A stretch of 64,000 bases of DNA. It comes from UBA2020 sp964551435 (GTDB lineage: Bacteria > Pseudomonadota > Alphaproteobacteria > Micavibrionales > UBA2020). The stretch covers positions 434,001-498,000 of the forward strand of contig CAZKBS010000001.1 of the NCBI GenBank assembly GCA_964551435.1, read 5' to 3'. The notes under the pieces are model-generated. The model saw nothing but the letters and a program-made list of their open reading frames with translations. It was not told the DNA's origin and did no database searches. The position numbers were made by a program, and so were the translations under genes. Positions 43,499 through 52,175 of this stretch are shown here, piece by piece (position 1 is the first letter of the stretch; each line of letters begins with the position of its first letter).

Positions 43499-43522
43499 GT
43501 GTTGTCCTGCCTGCTCCTGCGT

Positions 43523-44389
43523 TTAGAACAGTTTGCCGATCGTGCGGTCGTAAACAGATTTCTTGGGCGGCGGTGCGCCGTTGTCCCCGACCAGCGCATA
43601 GGTATCTTTGTACCAGCGGCTTTCGGGGAAGTTATAACCGAGGATGGCGGCCGTTTTGCGTGCCTCCGCCGGAATGCCCAGCGCCAGATAGCTTTCGGTC
43701 ATGCGGTGCAGCGCTTCGGGCACGTGCGTTGTGGTTTGATATTTATCAACCACGCGCTGAAAACGGTTGATGGCGGCCTGATGCTGCTTGCGTTCCTGAT
43801 AATAGCGGCCGATTTCCATTTCCTTGCCGGCGAGGTGGTCGCGCGTGAGATCGATTTTCAGCATCGCATCGCGCGCATAAACGGTATCGGGGAAACGGTC
43901 GACCACGCGCTGAAGGTTTTCAAGCGCCATTTCGGTCAGGCGCTGGTCACGGCGCACGTCGACGATTTGTTCGTAAAAGCACAAAGCCCGCAGATAATGC
44001 GCATAAGAGATGCTGTCATCGCCGGGGTGCAGTTCGATGTAGCGGTCAAGCGCAAGGATCGCCTCGTCATATTTCATGTTGCGGTAGTGCGAATAGCCGG
44101 ACATCAGCTGCGCGCGTGTCGCCCATTGCGAATAGGGATACTGGCGGTCCACTTCGTCGAACAGCTTGGCGGCGTCGAAATAGGCGCCTTCATCAAGACG
44201 CTGGGCGGCGCGGTTATAGAGAGTTTCGACCGGCTCCTGCTTGGCGGCTTCGGCGGCGACGCGCTTGGCGGCTTTTTCCTCTTCGGTGGCGCAGGCCGAC
44301 AGCGGCAGGCACACCAGCAGCGCCAAGAGTACAAGGCGCGGCGTGCGGCCGGTTTGGCGCAGCGGGAGGGGGGCTTTGAAAACGGTCAT
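43523..44389 (-). CDS. bamD: Outer-membrane assembly lipoprotein BamD
   Basis: Essential lipoprotein of the BAM complex that folds outer-membrane proteins. 288 residues: basic N-terminus, hydrophobic segment and lipobox LSAC with lipidated Cys33, then five TPR-like repeats (PVETLYNRAAQRLDEGAYFDAAKLFDEVDRQYPYSQWATRAQLMSGYS is the first pair). The WYKDTYAL end matches the family. An acidic/Ala stretch follows the lipid site. It lies between lpxC and recN. Confidence 0.95.
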   Translation of the reverse strand: MTVFKAPLPLRQTGRTPRLVLLALLVCLPLSACATEEEKAAKRVAAEAAKQEPVETLYNRAAQRLDEGAYFDAAKLFDEVDRQYPYSQWATRAQLMSGYSHYRNMKYDEAILALDRYIELHPGDDSISYAHYLRALCFYEQIVDVRRDQRLTEMALENLQRVVDRFPDTVYARDAMLKIDLTRDHLAGKEMEIGRYYQERKQHQAAINRFQRVVDKYQTTTHVPEALHRMTESYLALGIPAEARKTAAILGYNFPESRWYKDTYALVGDNGAPPPKKSVYDRTIGKLF

Positions 44390-44502
44390 AGGTGTCGCAT
44401 CCGCACAGTGTCTAAAAATCTGAAAACAGGCTTTTTATAGCATGTTTCCGCACAGCGGGGCAAACACCGGCGCAGGGCTTTTGTGTCTATATTATATGAA
44501 AA

Positions 44503-45444
44503 TCAGGCGCCGACAGGAACGGCTTCGCCGAAATAGGCGGCGCTGCGCACGGGGGCCTGCGTTTCGGGCGCCTGGTTCAGCGTGACGAGGGCATAGGCCG
44601 TCGGATCCGCAAAAAGCGCATGCAGGACTTTGTTGTTCATCGCGTGGCCAGCCTTGATACCGTGGTAGTGGCCGATCAGCTGCGCGCCGGCGAGGTAGAT
44701 GTCGCCAACGGCATCCAGAATTTTATGGCGCACGAATTCGTTTTTGAAACGCAGGCCATCGGGGTTCATGACGGTATCGCCATCAATCACGATCGCGTTG
44801 TCGAGAGAGCCGCCGCGGGCAAGCCCCATTTTGCGGAGCATTTCGACTTCATGCAAAAAGCCGAAGGTACGCGCCGCCGCGATTTCACCGCGGAAGCTGT
44901 TTTCTTTCAGCTGATGCGTATATTTCTGGCGGCCGATCAGGGCGTTGTCGAATTCGATTTCAAAGCCGAAATACTGGCCATCTGCGGGGCTCAGGATGGC
45001 TTCTTTGTCGCCGTCCTTGACGCTGATGGTTTTTTTGATGACCAGCACTTTGCGCGCGGCTTTCTGGCGCGCAAGACCCGTTCGGTCCATCGCTTCGATA
45101 AACGGTTTGGCGCTGCCGTCCATGATGGGGGTTTCGGGCCCGTCGATGTCGACTTCGGCGTTATCAACGCCCAGCGCGGCAAAGGCGGACATCAGGTGTT
45201 CGATGGTGGATACCGTCGCGCCCGCCTTGTTGGCGATGACGGTGCAAAGGCGCGTGTCGGCGACGTGGTCCCAGCGTGCGGGGATAACATTGTCGCGGTC
45301 TTGAATATCGGTGCGGATAAAAACAATTCCGCTGCCGGCAGGTGCGGGGCGGATGGTCAGCGTGGCGGGCGCGCCGGAATGCACGCCGATGCCGCTGATG
45401 GTCAGGGCCTGTTGAACAGTGTGCTGGTACACAGATTTCAGCAT
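44503..45444 (-). CDS. lpxC: UDP-3-O-acyl-N-acetylglucosamine deacetylase
   Basis: Zinc enzyme for the first committed step of lipid A synthesis. About 313 residues from the chosen ATG (MLKSVYQHTVQQ). Visible motifs: ISGIGVHSG, the zinc-ligand region TVSTIEHLMSAFAALGVDNAEVDIDGPETPIMDGSA, and FVRHKILDAVGDIYLAG with His and Asp zinc ligands, then GHYHGIKAGHAMN carrying the catalytic His. In-frame ATGs at 45453 and 45477 are possible; none has a clear ribosome site. It lies after ftsZ as in most proteobacteria, but is separated from it here by 1.5 kb. Confidence 0.95.
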   Translation of the reverse strand: MLKSVYQHTVQQALTISGIGVHSGAPATLTIRPAPAGSGIVFIRTDIQDRDNVIPARWDHVADTRLCTVIANKAGATVSTIEHLMSAFAALGVDNAEVDIDGPETPIMDGSAKPFIEAMDRTGLARQKAARKVLVIKKTISVKDGDKEAILSPADGQYFGFEIEFDNALIGRQKYTHQLKENSFRGEIAAARTFGFLHEVEMLRKMGLARGGSLDNAIVIDGDTVMNPDGLRFKNEFVRHKILDAVGDIYLAGAQLIGHYHGIKAGHAMNNKVLHALFADPTAYALVTLNQAPETQAPVRSAAYFGEAVPVGA

Positions 45445-45747
45445 CTTAAACATCCGCTTTGTTGCGATGCGGGGCATCCCCGTATGTTCAGGAGTAACAA
45501 AGTTTCTTGAACGGCTGAAGTCACTCTTTGTGACAGAGTGTTACAAGGATAAGGGTATGAATCATAAAGTGTTTTTCGGCCTCAAGGCGGCGCGTAAAAT
45601 GAATTGACATAAGGCAAAAGCGGGCGTAAATCTAAACCGATTTTGAAAACTGCCTGCTGATTCATCCCTTGCCTGTGGGCAGGGCAGGGGTTTTCCGCCC
45701 GCCGGCCCGCCCGGCACGTGTTCGTTTTTATAGGGAGATACCCTGAT

Positions 45748-46188
45748 ATGCGTCATTCATTCCACCGTGCGGCCCGCCGCCATTCCATTTTTTCCGGCGT
45801 TGTCATGACCGCTGTGGCCGTCGGCTTTGCGGGCGCCATCGGCGGCAGCGTTTACTACCAGACCTCGACGCCCGAAACCGTGCGCGCGATGGTGACGGAC
45901 AAGGAACGTCAGGTGTCCTCCGACAGCGACGGCGCCACCACAAGCAAATATATTGTATTCACCGACAAAGAAGTCTTTCAAAACACCGACAGCATGATCC
46001 GCGGCAAATGGCGTTCATCCGACCTGCAGGGCAATCTGCACGCGGGCTGCACCTATGATTTCAACGTTTATGGTTTCCGCAATGGGCCGTTCAGCATCTA
46101 CCGCAACATGGTCGATGCGAAGCACGTGCCGACCGAGGCCTGCCCCGTTAACAAGCCCGCCGCCGCGCGTATCGCGCCGCAATCCTGA
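45748..46188 (+). CDS. Small membrane-anchored protein of unknown function
   Basis: 146 residues: a basic N-terminus, one transmembrane segment (about 14-36, IFSGVVMTAVAVGFAGAIGG), then a periplasmic domain. The domain pattern VTDKERQV, SKYIVFTDKEVFQNTDSM, RGKWRSSDLQG, GCTYDFNVYGFRNGPFSIYRN is like small proteins often found in phages and alphaproteobacteria, whose function I do not know. GGGAGA lies 9 bases before the ATG, which decides the start. It is on the strand opposite to the surrounding division genes and is followed 15 bases later by a second exported protein. Confidence 0.65.
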   Translation: MRHSFHRAARRHSIFSGVVMTAVAVGFAGAIGGSVYYQTSTPETVRAMVTDKERQVSSDSDGATTSKYIVFTDKEVFQNTDSMIRGKWRSSDLQGNLHAGCTYDFNVYGFRNGPFSIYRNMVDAKHVPTEACPVNKPAAARIAPQS

Positions 46189-46203
46189 AGAAGGAAATTA
46201 AAC

Positions 46204-46566
46204 ATGACGCCGAAAAACAAACAACTGCTGCGTGCGGCTTTTACCATGGCGGCCTTCGGGCTTATGGTCACGGCGGTTGCGAATGCGCAGGATATCAAAT
46301 CCCAGCCCGAAGCCGGTAAAAACTGCCTCGGCATGGTGGAGCTGGATATCCGCCAGTCCTCGTTTTCACTCGACCCTACGGTGCATATCAAAAACGCCGC
46401 CAACGCAACGCAAATCACCGTGCCGATGTTTGTGTCCGACTATAATAAAATGAAAGAAGGCCAGAAACTCGACAGCAGCTTCCGCACCGGCTCCGCCGTT
46501 TTCAACGGCAGCATTTCCTGGCGCAACGTGACCGTGAAAAAGAAAAAAGGCTTCGTGTGCGAATAG
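46204..46566 (+). CDS. Small exported protein of unknown function
   Basis: 120 residues: a Sec signal peptide (1-28, ANA/QD), then a beta-rich domain with a pair of Cys (C42 region GKNCLGM and the penultimate CE), which may form a disulfide. The text KNAANATQITVPMFVSDYNKMKEGQKLD has no homologue I can name. A GAAGGAA site precedes the ATG. It follows the anchored protein by 15 bases, forming a two-gene unit that ends at an intrinsic terminator, so the two proteins may act together in the periplasm. Confidence 0.65.
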   Translation: MTPKNKQLLRAAFTMAAFGLMVTAVANAQDIKSQPEAGKNCLGMVELDIRQSSFSLDPTVHIKNAANATQITVPMFVSDYNKMKEGQKLDSSFRTGSAVFNGSISWRNVTVKKKKGFVCE

Positions 46567-46581
46567 TCAAATCGCCAGAAC

Positions 46582-46613
46582 AAAAAAGCCGGTAAACAGT
46601 TACCGGCTTTTGT
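46582..46613 (+). terminator. Rho-independent terminator of the two-gene exported unit
   Basis: AAAAGCCGGTAA pairs with TTACCGGCTTTT over a 4-base loop. Runs of A and T on both sides let it act in both directions. Confidence 0.88.
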
Positions 46614-46622
46614 TTGCGCGCT

Positions 46623-46875
46623 TCAAGGCGTGCCGTACTGGCGTATATAGCGTATTTCTTTTTGCCATCGGTTGTGCGTGCGGCGGCTACATGAAACCAG
46701 ACATAGGCGAGCATGGGAACGTTGATGCCGCTGTCTTTGAGTTTTTCTGCATAGGTGGTCGCCAGCATCATCTGCGCCGGTAATTCCATGTGCCATTGTA
46801 ATAGGCGAGAGCGATGCGGCGTATCGCTTCAAGGTTTCGTTGTTCAATGGCTGTGCCCCCGTTTTTATTTGCATC
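46623..46875 (-). pseudogene. Decayed Sel1/TPR-like repeat fragment
   Basis: Three overlapping minus-strand frames together give one Sel1-like helix pair: RNLEAIRRIALAYYNG in the first, AQMMLATTYAEKLKDSG and VPMLAYVWFHVAAA in the second, and RWQKEIRYIRQYGTP before a stop in the third. Each is short and broken by stops, so at least two frameshifts must have occurred. Sel1 repeats are protein-binding modules. The fragment is probably the remnant of a lost gene between ftsZ and lpxC. Confidence 0.5.
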
Positions 46876-46911
46876 TTTTTATTCTAGGCCAATGTTTGCG
46901 AATAGAAACAA

Positions 46912-46944
46912 ATAAAAAGGCCGGAGATTTCTCCCCGGCCTTTT
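46912..46944 (-). terminator. Intrinsic terminator of ftsZ
   Basis: AAAAGGCCGG and CCGGCCTTTT pair around a short loop about 60 bases after the ftsZ stop, with a T-run on the minus strand. The same sequence can stop plus-strand transcripts. Confidence 0.8.
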
Positions 46945-47003
46945 CGTTACGCCCCTAGCGGAGGGGTAGTAGCTTTTGGTTCGCCCGACGGCTTGGCCGT
47001 CGA

Positions 47004-48746
47004 TTAGTTCGCCTGGCGGCGGAGGAAAGCGGGGATATCCAGCTCGTCCTCTTCTTTTTTGCCGCCTTCTTCAACGGTCAGCTTGCCAGCTACAGGCGCA
47101 GCCGGCGCGGCAGCGGGTGCAGCTTCGACGGTTTCTTCCTTGTGGCGTTGCAGGGTGAAGCGTTCGAACAGCGACGGCGATTTTTTCACCGGCTTTTCGG
47201 TTGCAGTGGGTGCTACGGCTTTGGGCGCGGCGGCTTCGGCTTCGCCAAACAGATCAGCGCTGGGCGCGGCGGCCTGACGCGGATCGACGGGTTTGGGCGG
47301 AATGAAGCTGTTGCCGTGACGCTCTGCACGCGGCTGCGTGACGGGCGGTACGGTGCGGTTGTAGCTTTGCGCCGGCGTGCTCGGGCGGGTCCAGGTATCG
47401 GACTCGCTGACCGTTTCATCCAGCTTGCGGGCGGTTGCCGTAGCAGCAGCAGCGGGGGCAGCGGTAAAGCTGGCCGCATGGCCGACAGCGGGTTCGCCAG
47501 CCGTTTCGGCTGCTTGCCAGTGGCCTTCACCCGACGTCACCGGTGCAGCGGTTTTCTGCGCGGTGGCTGCACGTGCCTGACTGGCATGTGCGGGGATGAT
47601 GGACGACGGGATGCCGCCGGTGAAACCCGCTTCGCGGGCAACCGGCTGCGGTGCGGCGCTGTAGCCATAGCCGCCCTGCGTACCCATGCTGCCTGCGGGC
47701 TTCGCGCCGCCAAGGCCGCCACGGCGCGCAGGTTCAACCTGCGTGCCGGCCAGATGCAAAGGGCGCGGTTGCACCATGCTGGCTGCTTCGATACCGGTTG
47801 CGACGACGGACACGCGCATCGCGCCGTTCATCGTCTGGTCGAAGGTGGAGCCGAAAATGATGTTCGCGTCGGGATCGACTTCGTCGCGGATGCGGTTGAT
47901 CGCTTCATCCACTTCGAACAGCGTCATGTCGAGGCCGCCGATGACGTTGATGAGAACGCCTTTCGCGCCCTTCATCGACACATCGTCAAGCAGCGGGTTA
48001 GAAATCGCTGCTTCTGCCGCTTCGATTGCGCGGCGTTCGCCTTGACCGATGCCCGTGCCCATCATTGCCTTGCCCATTTCGAGCATGACCGCGCGAACGT
48101 CCGCGAAGTCGAGGTTGATGAGGCCCGGCATGACCATGAGATCGGTCACGCCGCGGACGCCGGATTGCAGGACTTCATCCGCCATTTTGAAGGCGTCGGC
48201 GAAAGTGGTTTTTTCATTCGCGATACGGAACAGGTTCTGGTTCGGGATGATGATGAGGGTATCGACGTATTTTTGCAGCTCCGCAATGCCGTTTTCGGCG
48301 AGCTTCATGCGGTGCGTGCCTTCAAAATGGAATGGCTTGGTCACCACGCCAATCGTCAGGATGCCCGCTTCGCGTGCGGCCTGCGCGATGACAGGCGCTG
48401 CGCCCGTCCCCGTGCCGCCGCCCATACCGGCGGTGACGAAAACCATGTTGGAGCCTTCGAGATAGGCGAGGATTTCCTCGATGCTCTCTTCAGCGGCGGC
48501 GCGTCCGATTTCCGGGTTTGCGCCAGCGCCAAGGCCGCGCGTAACATTTGCGCCCAGCTGGATTTTATGCGGCGCGGTAGAACCTTCGAGGGCCTGCGCG
48601 TCGGTATTGCACACAAGGAACTCGCAACCTTCGAGCTGCGAGTTGATCATGTTATTCACGGCGTTGCCGCCGGCGCCGCCGACACCGACAACGGTGATCT
48701 TCGGCTTCAGTCTGTTGGTGGGTGATTGCATTCTTACATTTATCAT
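47004..48746 (-). CDS. ftsZ: Cell division protein FtsZ
   Basis: Tubulin-like GTPase that forms the Z-ring. 580 residues. The GTPase core (about 10-325) shows VVGVGGAGGNAVNNM, the tubulin signature GGGTGTGAAP, and NVIGGLDMTLFEVDEAINRI. A linker of about 240 residues rich in Ala, Pro and Thr follows, and the protein ends with the FtsA/ZipA-type binding tail LDIPAFLRRQAN. The long linker is typical of alphaproteobacteria. GGAGG lies before the ATG at 48746. The 171-base gap before it after ftsA probably holds an added promoter. Confidence 0.98.
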   Translation of the reverse strand: MINVRMQSPTNRLKPKITVVGVGGAGGNAVNNMINSQLEGCEFLVCNTDAQALEGSTAPHKIQLGANVTRGLGAGANPEIGRAAAEESIEEILAYLEGSNMVFVTAGMGGGTGTGAAPVIAQAAREAGILTIGVVTKPFHFEGTHRMKLAENGIAELQKYVDTLIIIPNQNLFRIANEKTTFADAFKMADEVLQSGVRGVTDLMVMPGLINLDFADVRAVMLEMGKAMMGTGIGQGERRAIEAAEAAISNPLLDDVSMKGAKGVLINVIGGLDMTLFEVDEAINRIRDEVDPDANIIFGSTFDQTMNGAMRVSVVATGIEAASMVQPRPLHLAGTQVEPARRGGLGGAKPAGSMGTQGGYGYSAAPQPVAREAGFTGGIPSSIIPAHASQARAATAQKTAAPVTSGEGHWQAAETAGEPAVGHAASFTAAPAAAATATARKLDETVSESDTWTRPSTPAQSYNRTVPPVTQPRAERHGNSFIPPKPVDPRQAAAPSADLFGEAEAAAPKAVAPTATEKPVKKSPSLFERFTLQRHKEETVEAAPAAAPAAPVAGKLTVEEGGKKEEDELDIPAFLRRQAN

Positions 48747-48917
48747 TGTTGTTATCCTCCGCTTCGTAACGCTGCCGATTCTACTTACTCTCTTCGCCGC
48801 TTTCCAGAGTCATCATGCACTTCGATGCATTTTTTTTGAAATCAGTTCAGGTCTAACAGTTTGGAAAATCAGGTGAATTTTGGCCCGTTCACCGGAAAAC
48901 CCAGCCGTTTGAATCGC
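48747..48917 (-). promoter_or_regulatory. ftsA-ftsZ spacer, probable ftsZ promoter region
   Basis: This is the longest gap in the ftsI-ftsZ run. It contains an inverted repeat GGTGAA/TTCACC (48872-48893) close to the ftsA stop and an ATGCA/TGCAT pair near 48830. No clear -35/-10 pair was picked out. That ftsZ has its own promoter here is inferred from the gap. Confidence 0.35.
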
Positions 48918-50297
48918 TTACCAGTTCTCTTTCAACCAAGACGTGACCTTTTGCAGCATATTGCCTTGAAACGCGCCATGCAGCGCGAAGGGAAAAGCGA
49001 AGTTGTAGCTCTGCGCCGCGCGCGGTGTTTCGTCCATGGCATGCTCCGCCGCATAGGTCAAAAGGCCTGCGCAGGCGGCAAAAGCGGGGCCGCCTGTCGC
49101 TTCGGCAAGGCCGCGCAGACGCTGCGGACGGCCAAGGCGGATTTGTTTGTCGAGGATCAGCTGGCCGATGTCGCAAAGACCTGGCAGCTGCGATGCGCCG
49201 CCCGTCAGCACGACGCGTCGCCCTGCGATCTGGTTGATGCCGTTGTCGACAAGCTTCGCGCGCACCAGTTCGAACGTTTCCTCGATACGCGGCTGGATGA
49301 TGCCGACCAGCAGCGATTTGGGAATGTAATTCGGCTGCAGCGGTTCTTCCTCGCCAATCGGCGGCACGTCAATCAGCGCGCCATCGTCGGTGGATGTCGC
49401 ATGTGCGGCGCCATAGAGCGTTTTGATGCGCTCCGCATCCGCAACGGACGTTGTCAGGCCGCGCGCGATATCGCTGGTGACGTGATTGCCGCCAACAGGA
49501 ATAGCCGCCGAATAAATCAGCTTGCCCTGCGCGAAAACGGCGATGGATGTTGTGCCGCCGCCCATGTCGATGACGGTGCAGCCGAGATCTTTTTCATCTT
49601 CGACCAGCGTTGCAAGCCCTGCGGCATAAGGCGCCGCGCAAAAGCCGTCGACTTCCAGATGGTTCTGGTGCAGCGCGGCCGTGATATTGCGCAGGGCCGT
49701 GCTTTGTGCGGTCACGGGGCTCAGCAGGACATCGAGGCTTTGGCCCGTCATGCCGCGCGGATCGTTGATGCCGCGCTGGCCATCCAGTGCATAGCCCGCT
49801 GCAATCACATGCACCAGTTCGTCGCGGCCATGCTGGACAGCGCCGCGGCTGTGGGCCAGTGCGCCCTGCACGTCGCGGTCGGAAACTTCGTGGCCGGAGA
49901 TTTTGACATTGACCGACATCTGCTGCGATTTGGTATGCACACCCGGCACCAGCGCGAATACGCTGCGGATGGGCTGGCCCTGCAGCTGACGCGCCGCCAT
50001 CAGTTCGGCAGACTCAACAGCGTGGGAGATCGCCGTTTCAACCGCTTTCAGATCGACAATCGTGCCGGCTTTGACGCCGCGCGATGCCTGATGGCCAATG
50101 CCGATAACTTCGATGCCGCCATGGGCGCGCATTTCGGCGATGAAGCAGCAAATCTTGCTGGAGCCGATATCCAGCGCGGCGATGATATTACTTTCAGGCG
50201 CGCTTTTGCGGCGCGACGCCGGTTTGGCGGCAACGGATTTGCTGCCTTCTGCGTCGCTGGCGGTGGCTTGCTCCGGCGGGGTTTTGCCCTTCTTCAT
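48918..50297 (-). CDS. ftsA: Cell division protein FtsA
   Basis: Actin-like membrane tether for the Z-ring. 459 residues: a Lys/Ala-rich N-terminal extension of about 35 residues, then the actin-like phosphate-1 motif AALDIGSSKICCFIAE, the 1C domain, the phosphate-2 region CTVIDMGGGTTSIAVF and the adenosine motif RVVLTGGASQLPG. The C-terminal amphipathic membrane helix is at GNMLQKVTSWLKENW. GGGAGC precedes the ATG. 48 bases after ftsQ. Confidence 0.97.
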   Translation of the reverse strand: MKKGKTPPEQATASDAEGSKSVAAKPASRRKSAPESNIIAALDIGSSKICCFIAEMRAHGGIEVIGIGHQASRGVKAGTIVDLKAVETAISHAVESAELMAARQLQGQPIRSVFALVPGVHTKSQQMSVNVKISGHEVSDRDVQGALAHSRGAVQHGRDELVHVIAAGYALDGQRGINDPRGMTGQSLDVLLSPVTAQSTALRNITAALHQNHLEVDGFCAAPYAAGLATLVEDEKDLGCTVIDMGGGTTSIAVFAQGKLIYSAAIPVGGNHVTSDIARGLTTSVADAERIKTLYGAAHATSTDDGALIDVPPIGEEEPLQPNYIPKSLLVGIIQPRIEETFELVRAKLVDNGINQIAGRRVVLTGGASQLPGLCDIGQLILDKQIRLGRPQRLRGLAEATGGPAFAACAGLLTYAAEHAMDETPRAAQSYNFAFPFALHGAFQGNMLQKVTSWLKENW

Positions 50298-50345
50298 CTT
50301 GTGCTCCCTTCGATGTCTTTTTTGTTCTTTTATTTATATGTTGGT

Positions 50346-51176
50346 TCAGATTTGTTCGTTGTCTTTAGCGGGCGGCGCGGGGTTTGGCTCTACGACCAAT
50401 TTTCCTGCGATACGCAGGTCGATATGCCCGACGTCGCGCGCCAGAACATTGTCGGTATCATCCAGCCGCGCCAGCTGGCGCAGCGCCAGTTCCACATCTT
50501 TTTCCGGCAACTTGACCAGCAGACCGTTTTTCAGGCGCAGATCCCAGCGGCGGTTGCCGATGCGAATGGCGGCGGCCAGTTCGCCCGCGATATCCGGCTC
50601 GGCGTGCAAAAGCCCCAGAAGGGTCGCAACGTCCTGCGGCGCGTGTTCGCCCACCACCAGAGGCAGGTGTTTCCAGCTGTCGAGGTTTTGTTCGGTCAGC
50701 ACATGGCCTTCGATATCGATGACGGAGAGCTTTTTGCGGTACTGCCACAAAGCGGCAGGTTTGCGCTCTTCGATGGTGACGGCGATAGTATCGGGCAGAC
50801 GGCGCGCCACGCTGGCGGTTTTGACCCACGAAATCGCGGCGATTTTTTCCTGTCCGTCCGCGATGGAAACGCCGAACAGCGCATCGCCTTTTTGCATGCC
50901 AAGGCGCGAGAGCAATTCCTCGGGTGCGGTATTGCTGCGGCCAATCACCAGAATGTCATTGATTTTGAATCCGGCAGCGGCGCTGGCGGATACGGCTTTT
51001 TGCGCGGCAAAGCTGCCGGCGGCTGAAAACCAGCCGCCCATCCAGCCATAGACGGCGATACCCAGAATAACGCCGAAACCGCCGCCGTAAATGCCCGCGG
51101 TCTTCAACCGCTGCACCCAAAGCCGCGCACGGCGCCGGGAAGCCGACGCGTCGCCTTTTTGTCCAAAAAATCTCAT
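50346..51176 (-). CDS. ftsQ: Cell division protein FtsQ
   Basis: Bitopic divisome scaffold. 276 residues: a basic cytosolic N-terminus, one membrane segment (about 33-55, GIYGGGFGVILGIAVYGWMGGW), a POTRA domain (INDILVIGRSNTAPEELLSRLGMQKGDALFGV) and the FtsQ beta domain (WVKTASVARRLPDTIAVTIEERKPAALW, then NLDSWKHLPLVVGEHA). The sequence is divergent, as usual for FtsQ, but the layout and place after ddl make it certain. Confidence 0.94.
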   Translation of the reverse strand: MRFFGQKGDASASRRRARLWVQRLKTAGIYGGGFGVILGIAVYGWMGGWFSAAGSFAAQKAVSASAAAGFKINDILVIGRSNTAPEELLSRLGMQKGDALFGVSIADGQEKIAAISWVKTASVARRLPDTIAVTIEERKPAALWQYRKKLSVIDIEGHVLTEQNLDSWKHLPLVVGEHAPQDVATLLGLLHAEPDIAGELAAAIRIGNRRWDLRLKNGLLVKLPEKDVELALRQLARLDDTDNVLARDVGHIDLRIAGKLVVEPNPAPPAKDNEQI

Positions 51177-51226
51177 CTACCCCAAAAACCTGCGGCTTTG
51201 TTAAGCGCCGCGGTGCCCGTAACCCC

Positions 51227-52165
51227 TTACGTATGCACCTCGGCGTGCTCGACGAGCCACGCCACAAGTTCCCCAAAGCTCAACCCCGTATGCGCCGCCT
51301 GTTCCGGGACAAGGGATGTTGGCGTCATCCCCGGTTGCGTATTCGTTTCGAGGTAGTAAAGCCCCGAAACGCCCGGTTCGTTATCATTGTATCTGAAATC
51401 GCTGCGGCTGACACCTGTGCAGCCGAGTTTTTCATGCGCGAAGGCCGCCATGCGCAGCGCTTCGTCAAAAACGGCGCGGTCAATCGGCGCCGGAATAACA
51501 TGCGTGGAGCCGCCCTGCGCGTATTTTGCCTCGTAGTTGTAAAAATCCACATGGGTGCGGATTTCCGTCACGGTAAGCGCGCGGGCTTTTTCATCCTTGA
51601 TTCCCATAACAGCCACAGAAAGCTCGCGGCCCGGAATATATTCCTCGACCAACGCCCATTCGCCGAAGCTCCAGGTATCAAGGCCCAGCGGCGGTTTGTT
51701 GTCGCCGGGGCGTACAATATAAACACCCACGCTGGAGCCTTCGCTGTTCGGCTTCACGACATAGGGGCGGGGCATCGGCTCTGCGCCTGCGCGGATATCG
51801 TCGATATGCACCAGCTTGCCTTCGGGACAGCGCATGCCCAGCGGCTTCAGCACTTCCTTGGCCTTTTGTTTGTTCATCGCCAGCGCCGACGGCAGCGGGC
51901 CGCTATGCGTGTAAGGGATGCCCAGCATTTCCAGAACGCCCTGAATGCAGCCATCTTCGCCGCCTTTGCCGTGCAGGGCGTTGAAAACGACATCGGGTCT
52001 CGGCGTCAGTGCGGCCAGAAGCGCGGACAGGTCGCGCTCGACATCCACTTCGCGTACGTCATAGCCATGTTCGCGCAGCGCTTTGGCGCAGGCACGCCCG
52101 CTCGAGAGGGAAACTTCCCGCTCCGACGACCACCCGCCCATCAGTACTGCGACTGTTTTGGCCAT
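51227..52165 (-). CDS. ddlB: D-alanine-D-alanine ligase
   Basis: Joins two D-Ala with ATP for the pentapeptide stem. 312 residues, ATP-grasp fold: VAVLMGGWSSEREVSLSSG at the start, NALHGKGGEDGCIQGVLEMLGIPYTHSG, YVVKPNSEGSSVGV for ATP binding, and GCTGVSRSDFRYNDN, LYYLETNTQPGMT for the magnesium site. It lies 10 bases after murB, within the cluster that makes UDP-MurNAc-pentapeptide. Confidence 0.96.
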   Translation of the reverse strand: MAKTVAVLMGGWSSEREVSLSSGRACAKALREHGYDVREVDVERDLSALLAALTPRPDVVFNALHGKGGEDGCIQGVLEMLGIPYTHSGPLPSALAMNKQKAKEVLKPLGMRCPEGKLVHIDDIRAGAEPMPRPYVVKPNSEGSSVGVYIVRPGDNKPPLGLDTWSFGEWALVEEYIPGRELSVAVMGIKDEKARALTVTEIRTHVDFYNYEAKYAQGGSTHVIPAPIDRAVFDEALRMAAFAHEKLGCTGVSRSDFRYNDNEPGVSGLYYLETNTQPGMTPTSLVPEQAAHTGLSFGELVAWLVEHAEVHT

Positions 52166-52175
52166 GATTTGAATT

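Noticed and set aside
42278..44440. A 720-codon open frame opposite recN and bamD
   Set aside because: It spans two unrelated, certain genes and must be an antisense shadow.
46502..46789. 95-codon minus-strand frame as an intact gene
   Set aside because: It runs across a terminator into the opposite gene. Only its Sel1-like first part makes sense, as one piece of a broken gene.
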